In this document: positions 19,099-28,759 of the stretch, one piece after another
Layout of the letters: every line of letters starts with the position of its first letter
Position numbering within the stretch: the stretch's first letter is position 1
Position numbers and translations under genes: made by a program
The notes under the pieces: generated by a model
Told to the model about the DNA's origin: nothing
The model's database searches: none
What the model saw: only the letters and a program-made list of their open reading frames with translations
Assembly (NCBI RefSeq): GCF_001422405.1
Contig: NZ_LMMV01000012.1
Coordinates: 474,830 to 538,829, forward strand
Length of the DNA stretch: 64,000 bases
Source: Pseudorhodoferax sp. Leaf267
GTDB taxonomy: Bacteria; Pseudomonadota; Gammaproteobacteria; Burkholderiales; Burkholderiaceae_C
Direction: 5' to 3'

Positions 19099-22000
19099 CG
19101 GCTGCCACCCCTACGGCACATGGCCAGGCGCCGGCCGAACGCCTGGCCCTGTCGCTGAGCCAGCGCGAGGTCTGGCTGGACCAGCGGGCCTGGCCCGGCA
19201 GCGCCCACCTGAACATCGGCGGTGGCGCCTTCCTGGTCGGGCCGCTGGACCTCACCATCTTCCGCCGGGCGCTGGCGCGGCTGGTCGCCGAGAACGAGGC
19301 CCTGCGCCTGGCGCCCTTGGCCGATGGCAGCCAGCGCTTGCTGCCGGTGGCCGACCCGGCGCTGGAAGTCATCGACTGCAGCACTGCCGACGACCCCAAG
19401 CAGGCCATGCGCGACTGGTGGCAGCAGCGCATGACCGAGCCCTTCGTGCTCGATGGCCGGTCGCCGTGGCGGTTCGCGCTGTTGCGTGCGTCGGACAACT
19501 TGCACGGCCTGACCATCCAGTTCCACCACCTGGTCATGGACGGCTGGGGCACCTCCCAGGTCATGCGGCGCTGGAGCGAGATCCACAACGCGCTGGCCCG
19601 CGGCGAGGAGCCCGGCCGCTCCGACGTGCCGGGCTACAGCGCATTTATCGAAGAGTCCAATGCCTACCGTGCGTCGGCCGGTTTCGAGCGCGACGCGCGC
19701 TACTGGCGCGAGCGCATCCCCACGCTGCCCACACCGATGATCGAGCGGCGTTTCAGCCAGGCCCGGCCCGACTCGCTGCCCTCGGCCAGCCTGGCCTTCC
19801 ACCGCGTGCCGCGCGTGGACTACGAACGGCTGCGGCGCTATGCCGTCGAGCAGAACCAGACCGTGTTCAACCTGGTCCTGGCCGCGCTGGTGCTGTATTT
19901 CGCGCGCATCGGTGACCGGCGCGAGGTGGTGGTCGGCGTGCCCAGCCTGAACCGGGGCGGGCGCCGCTACACCGACACGCTGGGCATGTTCGTGGGCGTG
20001 GTGCCGATCCGCATCGAGGTCGCGCCGGACATGCCGCTCAACGAGCTGCTGTCCGGCGTGGGCACGGCCATGCGCGCGGCGCTGCGGCACCCGCGCTACC
20101 CGCTGAGCGAGCTGGGGCGCGAACTGCAGATGATCCGCGCCAACCGCGACGGGCTGTTCGACGTGCTGCTCTCCTTCGAGCGGCAGGACTACGCCGTCGC
20201 CTTCGGCCAGGCCCAGCTGGTCGAATCACGCCAGCTGTTCTCGGGCGTCGCGCGCTTTCCGCTGGGCGTGACGGTCTGCGAGTTCCATCCCGAGCAGGAC
20301 GTGGAACTGGCGCTGGAGGCCAGCGCCGCCTGTTTCGAGGCCGGCGAGGTGGAGTTGCTGGGCCGCCGGCTCTGGCATCTGGTCGAAGGGCTGATGGACG
20401 CGCCGGCCGGCACCAGCGTGGGCGACGTCGAGCTGCTGCCGCCCGAGGAGCGCTGGCACGTGGTGTCGGGCCAGCACCAGGACGTGGCCTGCCACGACGT
20501 CACGCTGCCCTTCGTGAGCCTGTTCGAGTACCAGGCCTCGCTGCGGCCCGACGCCGTCGCCCTGGTCTGGGACGGCGGCACCATGGATTACCTGGGGCTG
20601 GACCGCCGTGCCAACCGCCTGGCCCGCCAGCTCGTGCTGCAGGGCGTGGGCCGCGACACCGTGGTCGCCATGGCGGTGGACCGCTCGCCCGAGCTGGTGC
20701 TGGCGCTGCTGGCGATCGCCAAGGCCGGCGCTGCGTTTCTCCCGCTGGACGTGGACGCACCGCTGGCCCGCCTGGCGGCCATCCTGCAAGAGAGCGCGGC
20801 CGCGGCGCTGGTGATCCCGTCGCGGCACGCCGATCGGCTGGGCGGCCTGCATGCGGGCGCCGTGGTGCTGCCACCGCTGGCCGTCGAGGCCTTCGACCCC
20901 ACCGTGCCCGACCTGCCGCCGGCCCAGCCCGCGCCGGGCGACCTGGCCTACGTGATCTTCACATCCGGCTCCACCGGCCGGCCCAAGGGCGTGATGATCG
21001 AGCACGGCATGCTGGCGCGGCGGCTGATGTGGCTGTCGCGCGCCTACGACGTGGACTGGCGCGACCGCTCGGGCCAGGGCACGCAGGCCACGTTCGACCC
21101 CTCGCTGATCGAGCTGCTGCTGCCGCTGACCCACGGCGCCAGCATCGCGCTGCCGCCGCCAGGCCGGCTGCTGCCCGAGTCGCTGGCCGACTTCGCCGTG
21201 CGCCACGGCGTCACCTTCATGGCCTTCGTGCCGTCCACGCTGGGCCGCTTCCTCGACGCGGCGGCGGGCCGGCCCGGGCTCAAGCTGCGCGTGGCCTGCT
21301 GCGGCGGTGAGGTGCTGGCGCCCGAGCTGGCGGCTCGCTTTTGCGCGCAGACCGGCGCGCGGCTGTTCAACGTCTACGGCCCGACCGAGGCCACCATCTT
21401 CGCCACCGCCTGGGAGTGCGAGACGCACCGCCACCACTCGGCGCTGCCGATCGGCCGGCCGATCGATGACACCCGCATCTACGTGCTGGACACGGCGCAG
21501 CGCCCGATGCCGCTGGGCGTGCCCGGCGAGATCTTCATCGGCGGCGACGCGGTCGCGCGCGGCTACCTGAAGCGGCCCGACCTGGATGCCGTGGCCTTCC
21601 TGCCGGACCCGTTCAGGCCCGGCGGGCGCATGTACCGCACCGGCGACCGCGGCTGGCTGGGCAGCGACGGGCAGTTGCATTTCATCGGGCGGCTGGACCG
21701 CCAGGTCAAGCTGCGGGGCTATCGCATCGAGTTGGGCGAGATCGAGTCGGCGCTGCTGGCCATCGACGGTGTGGCCCAGGCCGCGGCACAGCTGTGCGAA
21801 GTGCGCGGCAAGCCCACGATCCATGCCTGGGTCGGCGCGCCCGATCAGCGCGCCGCCCGGCCGCCCGAAGGCGCTCAGCACCGCAGCGCGCAGCGCGAAG
21901 GTACTCCAGTGAGCGCCGAGCGTCTGCACGCCCAGCTACGCGCGCGCCTGCCCGACTACATGCTGCCCTCGGGCATCAGCGTGCTGCCCGAGTTGCCCAG

Positions 22001-23015
22001 CAGCAGCGTGGGCAAGACCGACTACGCGCGCCTGCCCGAGCCCGTGGCCGCGCCGGCCGCCGTCTCGCGCGCGCCCATGAACCAGATCGAACGCGACCTG
22101 CTGGCGCTGTGGCAGGACGTGCTGGCCGTGGCGACGCTGGGCGTGCACGACAACTTCTTCGACCTGGGCGGCGACTCGCTGGCCGCCGTCAACATGATGG
22201 CCGGCCTGGAAAAGCTGCTCGGGCGCAAGGTGCCGCTGTACCTGATCACCGAGCACCCGACGATCGAGGGCCTGGCCATCGCGCTGCAGCAGCACAGCGG
22301 TGCGCCTGGGCTGCTGCGCCACCTGAGCACGGAATCGGCCCGCGTGCCGCTGTACCTGGCGGCGTCCGGCCACGGCGACCTGCTGCGCTTCCAGAGCCTG
22401 GCCAAGGCCATGGGCGATACGGGCAACCTGTACATGCTGCAGCCGCCGCTGCAGACCAGCATCCAGACCATCGTGGAGCTGGCCGAGCTGTACGCCGACC
22501 GCATCCAGGCGCAGGCCGTCAGCAGCGGGCACGAGGGCGGCTACGTGGCCGGCTTCTCGGTGGCCGGCATGGCGGCGCTGGAGACGGCGCGGCTGCTGCA
22601 GCAGCGCGGCTGGCCGGTGCGCGGCCTGATCCTCTTGGACACCACCTTTCCGAGTTCGCTGCTGGGCGGTACGGCCGCCTGGCGCGCGCTGGGCTGGGTG
22701 GTGCGGCACTTCCATATCCAGGACCTGAGCATGAACGGCCGCCGCCTGGGCGCCATGTTCAACGACCCGGGCTTGCTGAGCCAGGTCATGGCGCTGCGCG
22801 GCTACAAGCCTGTGGGATTCGACGGGCCGACGCTGCTGGTGCGCTCGACCGGCCTGGGCGCGTGGGACCGCTGGCTGTTCCGGCCCTGGCGCCAGCTCAT
22901 GGGCAGGCAGCTGACCGAGGTGCAGGTGCCCGGCATGCACGGCACCGTGTTCGACGCCCAACATGTGCGCGAACTGGCCGGCGCACTGGCCCGCGGCACG
23001 GGAACCATCGCATGA
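19086..23015 (+). CDS. Single-module NRPS (C-A-PCP-TE)
   Basis: A 1309-residue free-standing nonribosomal peptide synthetase module. Condensation domain (about 15-440) with the active motif FHHLVMDGWG (His147, His148, Asp152). Adenylation domain (about 480-910) with VIFTSGSTGRPKGV (623-636), NVYGPTEATIFAT, YRTGDRG, LDRQVKLRGYRIELGEIE and the A10 lysine in SSSVGKTDY. Carrier domain with DLGGDSL (phosphopantetheine Ser1031). C-terminal thioesterase (about 1080-1300) with GFSVAG (Ser1158), LLDTTFP and His1285; the elbow reads GxSxA-G, not GxSxG. By comparison with GrsA the substrate-pocket residues read roughly D-P-I-A-A-C-V-I-F-K, which I cannot assign; the Asp at the first position suggests an alpha-amino acid. 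A lone C-A-PCP-TE unit could acylate one amino acid and release it. Overlaps the genes on both sides. Confidence 0.93.
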   Translation: MAALTAATPTAHGQAPAERLALSLSQREVWLDQRAWPGSAHLNIGGGAFLVGPLDLTIFRRALARLVAENEALRLAPLADGSQRLLPVADPALEVIDCSTADDPKQAMRDWWQQRMTEPFVLDGRSPWRFALLRASDNLHGLTIQFHHLVMDGWGTSQVMRRWSEIHNALARGEEPGRSDVPGYSAFIEESNAYRASAGFERDARYWRERIPTLPTPMIERRFSQARPDSLPSASLAFHRVPRVDYERLRRYAVEQNQTVFNLVLAALVLYFARIGDRREVVVGVPSLNRGGRRYTDTLGMFVGVVPIRIEVAPDMPLNELLSGVGTAMRAALRHPRYPLSELGRELQMIRANRDGLFDVLLSFERQDYAVAFGQAQLVESRQLFSGVARFPLGVTVCEFHPEQDVELALEASAACFEAGEVELLGRRLWHLVEGLMDAPAGTSVGDVELLPPEERWHVVSGQHQDVACHDVTLPFVSLFEYQASLRPDAVALVWDGGTMDYLGLDRRANRLARQLVLQGVGRDTVVAMAVDRSPELVLALLAIAKAGAAFLPLDVDAPLARLAAILQESAAAALVIPSRHADRLGGLHAGAVVLPPLAVEAFDPTVPDLPPAQPAPGDLAYVIFTSGSTGRPKGVMIEHGMLARRLMWLSRAYDVDWRDRSGQGTQATFDPSLIELLLPLTHGASIALPPPGRLLPESLADFAVRHGVTFMAFVPSTLGRFLDAAAGRPGLKLRVACCGGEVLAPELAARFCAQTGARLFNVYGPTEATIFATAWECETHRHHSALPIGRPIDDTRIYVLDTAQRPMPLGVPGEIFIGGDAVARGYLKRPDLDAVAFLPDPFRPGGRMYRTGDRGWLGSDGQLHFIGRLDRQVKLRGYRIELGEIESALLAIDGVAQAAAQLCEVRGKPTIHAWVGAPDQRAARPPEGAQHRSAQREGTPVSAERLHAQLRARLPDYMLPSGISVLPELPSSSVGKTDYARLPEPVAAPAAVSRAPMNQIERDLLALWQDVLAVATLGVHDNFFDLGGDSLAAVNMMAGLEKLLGRKVPLYLITEHPTIEGLAIALQQHSGAPGLLRHLSTESARVPLYLAASGHGDLLRFQSLAKAMGDTGNLYMLQPPLQTSIQTIVELAELYADRIQAQAVSSGHEGGYVAGFSVAGMAALETARLLQQRGWPVRGLILLDTTFPSSLLGGTAAWRALGWVVRHFHIQDLSMNGRRLGAMFNDPGLLSQVMALRGYKPVGFDGPTLLVRSTGLGAWDRWLFRPWRQLMGRQLTEVQVPGMHGTVFDAQHVRELAGALARGTGTIA

Positions 23016-23740
23016 GCGCAGCGCCGGCCGACGACGCGCGCAAGGCGCTGCGCGGCCGCCTCGTCTGGCTGGTGCTGGCGCTGCTGGCCCTGGTGGCGCT
23101 GGCCGCGGCCTGGACCTGGTCGCCCATGCGCGCATGGCTCGACGTGGACCGCATCGTCGACACGCTGCAGCGCCTGGGCCAGGCGTTCGGGCCGGTCGCG
23201 GCCGTGGCCGGGTTCGGCCTGGCCGTCACGCTGGCCGTGCCGCTGACCTTCCTGTCGCTGGTGACCCTGGTGGCCTTCGGGCCCTGGGCCGGCTTTACCT
23301 GCTGCATGCTGGGCGCGCTGATCGGCGCAGCGGCCAGCCATGGCCTGGGCCGGCTGCTGGGCCACGAGGTGGTGCAGCGCCTGGGCGGGCCGCGCGTGAA
23401 CGCCATCAGCCAGCGCTTGGCCAGCCATGGCCTGCTGGCCGTGATCGCCATCCGCGTGGTGCCGGTGGCGCCGTTCGCCATCATCAACATGGTGGCCGGC
23501 GCCTCGCACATCAGCCTGCGCGACATGCTGCTGGGCACGGCGCTGGGCATGGCGCCGGGCACGCTGGTGATGGCGTTCTTCGTCGATCAGATCGTGGCCG
23601 CACTGCGCACGCCCGGGCCGCTGACCTACGCGCTGCTGGGGCTCACGCTGTTGCTGCTCGTGGGCGCTGGCTGGGGCGCCAGGCACTGGGTGCGGCGCGT
23701 CGAGGCGCAGCGCGCGGCTGCTGCTAAAGGATCCGGTTGA
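23012..23740 (+). CDS. VTT-domain (TVP38/TMEM64, DedA-like) membrane protein
   Basis: A 242-residue polytopic protein. After a short cytoplasmic N-terminus the first span is VWLVLALLALVALAAAWTWS; then GFGLAVTLAVPLTFLSLVTL, FGPWAGFTCCMLGALIGAAA, the VTT core with AVIAIRVVPVAPFAIINMVAG (about residues 146-166), and a final span YALLGLTLLLLVGAGWG. The RxxPxxPFxxxN region is the conserved signature. Eukaryotic TMEM41B/VMP1 are lipid scramblases, and bacterial DedA proteins move undecaprenyl phosphate or PE, so lipid translocation is a reasonable inference. ATGA overlap with the NRPS stop implies translational coupling. Its 3' end overlaps the convergent BatA-like gene by 17 bases. Confidence 0.88.
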   Translation: MSAAPADDARKALRGRLVWLVLALLALVALAAAWTWSPMRAWLDVDRIVDTLQRLGQAFGPVAAVAGFGLAVTLAVPLTFLSLVTLVAFGPWAGFTCCMLGALIGAAASHGLGRLLGHEVVQRLGGPRVNAISQRLASHGLLAVIAIRVVPVAPFAIINMVAGASHISLRDMLLGTALGMAPGTLVMAFFVDQIVAALRTPGPLTYALLGLTLLLLVGAGWGARHWVRRVEAQRAAAAKGSG

Positions 23741-24773
23741 ACCAGGCCAGCGACAGCCCGGCCGAGAGCAGGGCCAGCGCGGCGCCGGCCAGCGCCAGCA
23801 GGGCGGAGATTTCCGTTTCCTTCTTCACCACCGTGAGCCGCGAACTCAGGGTCTCGTAGACCTTCTTGAGGTTTTCGGCCGTGCCGGCGTAGAAGTACTC
23901 GGCCTGGGTGCGCGTGGCCACGGCCTTGAGCGTCTCCTCGTCCAGCCGCACGCGCATGGACCAGCCCTCGAAGCCGATGGTCTCGCCGTCCACCGTGCCC
24001 ACGCCCACGGTGTAGACGCGCACGCCACGGTCGGCGGCCATCTTGGCCGCCTCCAGCGTGTCCACGCCGGTGGTGCGCTGGCCGTCGGTCAGCAGGATCA
24101 CGGCGGCCGAGGTGTAGGAGCCGGGGGCCACGGGCACGAATTCCTTCTTCGGCTCCTTGTCGGTGCCGGCCTTGTCCAGCGCCACGCCGCGCGGGCGCTC
24201 GCGGCCGTAGGTCATGGCGCCCACGTCGATGCCCGCGTCCGGGAACAGCTCGGCCAGCGACACCACGATGGCGCTGCCGATGGCGGTGGCACGTTGCAAC
24301 TGGAACTTGTCGATGGCCGTGACCAGATCCTCGCGGCTCAGCGTGGCCGGTTGCACGACCTGGGCCGTGCCGGCAAAGGCCACGATGCCCACGCGCACGT
24401 TGCGCGGCAGATCGGCGATGAAGGCCTTGGCGGCGTTCTGCGCGGCCACCAGCCGGTTCGGCTGCACGTCGGTGGCGCGCATGCTGCCCGACACGTCCAT
24501 GGCCAGGATGATGGTCTCCTGCTGCGACGGCAGGCTGATCACGGCCATGGGCCGCGCGGCCGCCACGATCAGCGCCGTCAGCGCCAGCAGGAACAGCACG
24601 GGCGGGATGTGGCGCTTGATGCTCTGGCCGGTGCCCATGGCTTCGCGCACGATGGACAGGCTGGCATAGCGCAGCGCCGCCTTCTTCTTGCGCCTGAGCA
24701 GCCACACATAGAGCAGCACCAGCAGCGGCGCGAGCAGCAGCAGCCAGAGGAATTCGGGCCAGAGAAAGTGCAT
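23724..24773 (-). CDS. BatA-type VWA domain membrane protein
   Basis: A 349-residue protein with an N-terminal membrane span (WPEFLWLLLLAPLLVLLYVWL), a basic stretch RRKKKAALRYAS, and a second span (VLFLLALTALIVAAARP, about residues 55-71). A von Willebrand A domain with an intact MIDAS starts at MDVSGSM (DxSxS), with VILLTDGQRTTG further on. A last hydrophobic segment (ALLALAGAALALLSAGLSLAWF) ends the protein. BatA/BatB proteins work with MoxR ATPases and DUF58 proteins, thought to mature or chaperone metal-dependent or envelope complexes. The ATG at 24773 is preceded by AAGGAGAG; a longer upstream frame has no such site. It overlaps the VTT gene tail to tail. Confidence 0.9.
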   Translation of the reverse strand: MHFLWPEFLWLLLLAPLLVLLYVWLLRRKKKAALRYASLSIVREAMGTGQSIKRHIPPVLFLLALTALIVAAARPMAVISLPSQQETIILAMDVSGSMRATDVQPNRLVAAQNAAKAFIADLPRNVRVGIVAFAGTAQVVQPATLSREDLVTAIDKFQLQRATAIGSAIVVSLAELFPDAGIDVGAMTYGRERPRGVALDKAGTDKEPKKEFVPVAPGSYTSAAVILLTDGQRTTGVDTLEAAKMAADRGVRVYTVGVGTVDGETIGFEGWSMRVRLDEETLKAVATRTQAEYFYAGTAENLKKVYETLSSRLTVVKKETEISALLALAGAALALLSAGLSLAWFNRIL

Positions 24774-24798
24774 GGATGCTCTCCTTTCGCTCAGCCGG

Positions 24799-25759
24799 TC
24801 AGGCCGCGCGGGCGGTGGCCGGTTGCAGATGGGTGGGCAGGCCGCCCGCGCCGCTGGACAGCTGGCTGCGGCGCTTGCGCAGGTCGGCAAAGCGCATGAT
24901 GGCATCGACCAGGTCGGCGTCGGTCGACAGCTCCAGCGTGTCGACGCCGGCCTGTGTCAGCGACTGGCGCAGCTCGGCCTCGCGCTGGGCGGCGATGCGC
25001 GCGAAGCGCTTGCGAAAGCCCGGGTCCGAGGTGTCGACCATGAGCTGCTCGCCGGTCTCGGCATCGCGGATCGGGATCAGGCCCAGGTCGGGCAGTTCCA
25101 GCTCCATCGGGTCCAGCAGGCGCACGGCCAGCACCTCGTGGCGCTGCGCCAGTTGCGCCAGCGGCTTTTCCCAGCCGGGCTCGCTGATGAAGTCGGACAC
25201 CACGAACACCGTGGCGCGCCGGCGCATCAGGTTGCCGGCGGACTGCAGCAGCTCGTGCAGCCGCGTCACGCTGCCGGCCTGGTCCACGGCTTGCGGGCGC
25301 TGCTGGATCATGTGCAGCAGCTGCAGCACGTGCAGCCGGCCGCTGCGCGCGGGCAGCACCTGGTCCACGCCCGCGCCGTACAGCATGGCGCCCACGCGGT
25401 TGCCGTGCCGCGTCAGCAGCCGCGCCAGCACGCCGACGAAGCCGGCGGAGACCTCGCGCTTGCGCTGCTCGCCGGAGCCGAAGTCCACCGAGGGCGACAG
25501 GTCCAGCAGGAACCAGGCCGCCATCTCCCGGTCTTCGGTGAACACGCGCACATGGGGCTGCCGCAGTCGGGCGGTGACGTTCCAGTCGATGTGTCGCACG
25601 TCGTCGTGGTGCTGGTACTCGCGCAGGTCGGCCAGGTCCATGCCGGTGCCGCGCATCAGCGTGCGGTAGTCGCCCTGCAGCAGGCCATCCAGCCGGCGGA
25701 TGACGGTCCATTCCAGGCGCCGCAGCACCTGGTCGGCGCGCGGTGCTGGCGTTGCAGGT

Positions 25760-25779
<20 letters not shown>
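24799..25779 (-). CDS. DUF58 domain protein (MoxR-associated, VWA-like)
   Basis: A 326-residue DUF58 protein. The family signature GMDLADLREYQHHDDVRHID and WNVTARLRQPHVRVFTEDRE (about residues 46-85) is followed by a VWA-like fold starting AAWFLLDLSPSVDFGSGEQR. DUF58 proteins are almost always encoded next to MoxR ATPases, as here. The 5' end overlaps the moxR stop by 20 bases, and the BatA-like gene begins 25 bases downstream. There is no signal peptide or membrane span, so it is probably cytoplasmic. The exact client of the system is unknown. Confidence 0.9.
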
Positions 25780-26770
<991 letters not shown>

Positions 26771-26801
26771 GCGGGATCCTTGTCAGAGGTGGAGGCGGGG
26801 T

Positions 26802-27704
26802 TCAGAACGGATGCAGTCCCACGGCGGACGCCGCGTTCTCGATGGGCACAGCAAAACCAATGCCGATGAAGGTGCGCTGCTGAGTGGGGTTCAGGATGGC
26901 GGTCACGATGCCCACGACCTGGCCGTCCATGGTGACCAGCGGGCCGCCCGAATTGCCGGGGTTGGCGGCGGCGTCGAACTGGATCAGGTTGGTGAGCTGC
27001 TGCTTGCCCTCGGGCGAGCGGAAGGCCCGGCCCAGGCCGGAGACCACCCCGGTGGAGGCCGACGGACCGATGCCAAACGGAAATCCCACCGCCAGCACCT
27101 CGTCGCCCGGCAGCAGGTCGGCCGTGGAGCGCATGGTAGCGGCGATCATGTCGTCCGGGATCTTGTGCGCCTGCAGCACGGCCAGGTCGTTCTCGGGCTG
27201 CATGCCGGTGATGGAGGCGGTGGTCTCCAGCCCGTCGGAGAAGGTGACCTTGATGGTCTCGGCGCCAGAGACCACGTGCAGGTTGGTCAGGATGATGCCC
27301 TTGTCGACGATGACGACGCCCGAGCCGACGCCATGCTCCACGTCTTCCTTGCCGGCCTTGTCCTTCACGAAGCCCATCACGCGCACCACCGACGGGATGA
27401 TCGCGCCATAGGCCTTGGATGCGGGCGAGGGCAGCACGTTGGTGCTCAGCGTGCGCAGCACGGCGGCGTCGATGTCCTTTTGCGTCAGCTGCTGGGGCAG
27501 GCTGCGCGTGGCCAGCGTGCCCATCGCCAGCAGGGCTGCGGCCAGCAGCGCGATGCAGCCCCACAGCAGGCGCGGGTCGCGCCACGACAGGCCGCGCCAG
27601 CCGCGGCGCGGCGCCGGTGTGCTCTCGGGGGAGGGGGATGCGGCAGGCTCTGGCGGCTCCGCGGGAGCACGTTGCGCACTGCTGTAAAGAGCCGTTCTTC
27701 GCAT
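26802..27704 (-). CDS. Membrane-anchored trypsin-like serine protease (HtrA-like, no PDZ)
   Basis: A 300-residue S1C-type protease. After a Pro/Ala/Ser-rich cytoplasmic N-terminus (about 1-50) one transmembrane helix is seen (LLWGCIALLAAALLAMGTLA), so the catalytic part is likely periplasmic. The triad is intact: His in GIILTNLHVVSG, Asp in PENDLAVLQA, Ser in AANPGNSGGPLVT. Unlike DegP/DegS the protein stops right after the protease domain; no PDZ is present. The start at 27704 has AGGTGA a few bases upstream; an earlier in-frame start is possible (GTACC region to 27755) but adds an unlike segment. It is likely the first gene of the moxR operon. Confidence 0.88.
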   Translation of the reverse strand: MRRTALYSSAQRAPAEPPEPAASPSPESTPAPRRGWRGLSWRDPRLLWGCIALLAAALLAMGTLATRSLPQQLTQKDIDAAVLRTLSTNVLPSPASKAYGAIIPSVVRVMGFVKDKAGKEDVEHGVGSGVVIVDKGIILTNLHVVSGAETIKVTFSDGLETTASITGMQPENDLAVLQAHKIPDDMIAATMRSTADLLPGDEVLAVGFPFGIGPSASTGVVSGLGRAFRSPEGKQQLTNLIQFDAAANPGNSGGPLVTMDGQVVGIVTAILNPTQQRTFIGIGFAVPIENAASAVGLHPF

Positions 27705-27854
27705 CGCATCACCTGTGATTCGTGAGTTTTCGGATCTGTCGAATGACGGTACCACGGTTCATCCGACACTGCATCTGCGCGGGCGTTCGCTCCCTTACAT
27801 CTTGGCGGGTCGGCTGCACCGGGGCGGTGCCAGGGTGCGCGCTACAGTGGTGCC
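27705..27854. promoter_or_regulatory. Divergent intergenic region, protease/moxR operon and tatD
   Basis: This 150-base region separates divergent transcripts and must contain promoters for both. It is AT-richer near the protease side (about 27715-27740, GATTCGTGAGTTTTCGG). No convincing -35/-10 pair or operator repeat stands out by eye. Confidence 0.35.
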
Positions 27855-28712
27855 ATGCCCTGGATCGACACGCACTGCCACATGGACGCGCCGGAATTCG
27901 GCGCTGACCACGCGCAGGCGCTGGCGGCGCGCGCGCTGGCCGCCGAGCGCGGCGTGCAACTGTGTGTGCTGCCGGCGGTGGGCGTGTTCGACTTCGACAG
28001 CGTGCGCACGCTGGCGCACCGCATGGGCGATGCCTACGCGCTGGGCATCCACCCGCTGCTGGTGCCACGCGCCGACGACGGTGACCTCAATCGGCTGGAC
28101 GCCGCACTGACGGCCCATGCCGGCGACCCGCGCCTGGTGGCGGTCGGCGAGATCGGGCTGGATTTCTTCGTGCCCGAGCTCAAGACGCCGGCCATGGTGG
28201 AGCGGCAGACGCACTTCTTCCGCGCCCAGCTGCAGCTGGCCAAGCGCCACGGCCTGCCGGTGGTGGTGCACACGCGCCGCAGTGTGGACCAGACGCTCAA
28301 GCACCTGCGTGCCGTGCGGCCCGGTGGCGGCTGGCGGGGCATCGCCCATGCCTTCAGCGGCAGCCTGCAGCAGGCCGAAGCCTGCCTGGCACAGGGCCTG
28401 AAGCTCGGCTTCGGCGGCGCCATGACCTTCGACACCGCGCGCCAGCTGCGCAACCTGGCCAGCACGCTGCCGCTGGACGCCATCGTCATGGAGACCGACG
28501 CGCCCGACATCCCGCCGCAGTGGGTCTATGTGCCGCAGGCCGAGCGCGCTGCCGGCCGGCCGCAGGGCGTGAACACGCCGGCCGAGCTGCCGCGCATCGG
28601 CGCCGTGCTGGCGCAGTTGCGCGGCCTGGCGCCGGCCGACGTCGAGGCCGCCACCACGCGCAACGCGCTGGCCGCGTTGCCCCGGCTGCGCGGCCTGCTG
28701 CCCGCGGATTGA
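27855..28712 (+). CDS. TatD-family metal-dependent hydrolase/DNase
   Basis: A 285-residue TatD family hydrolase, a TIM-barrel metallo-enzyme group with 3'-5' exonuclease or DNase activity. Metal ligands are visible: WIDTHCHMDAP (HxH), VGEIGLDFF (Glu), VVHTRR (His), IAHAFSGS (His) and METDAPDIPPQ (Asp). The ATG at 27855 starts MPWIDTHCHMD, directly at the first motif as usual. It reads in the same direction as the spermidine-synthase-like gene that starts 47 bases downstream. Paralogues (TatD, YcfH, YjjV) cannot be told apart with confidence; the compact N-terminus resembles YjjV. Confidence 0.92.
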   Translation: MPWIDTHCHMDAPEFGADHAQALAARALAAERGVQLCVLPAVGVFDFDSVRTLAHRMGDAYALGIHPLLVPRADDGDLNRLDAALTAHAGDPRLVAVGEIGLDFFVPELKTPAMVERQTHFFRAQLQLAKRHGLPVVVHTRRSVDQTLKHLRAVRPGGGWRGIAHAFSGSLQQAEACLAQGLKLGFGGAMTFDTARQLRNLASTLPLDAIVMETDAPDIPPQWVYVPQAERAAGRPQGVNTPAELPRIGAVLAQLRGLAPADVEAATTRNALAALPRLRGLLPAD

Positions 28713-28759
28713 CGCCACAATCGCCGCTGGCCGCGACGGCGGTGTCGCGGCATCGCTGA

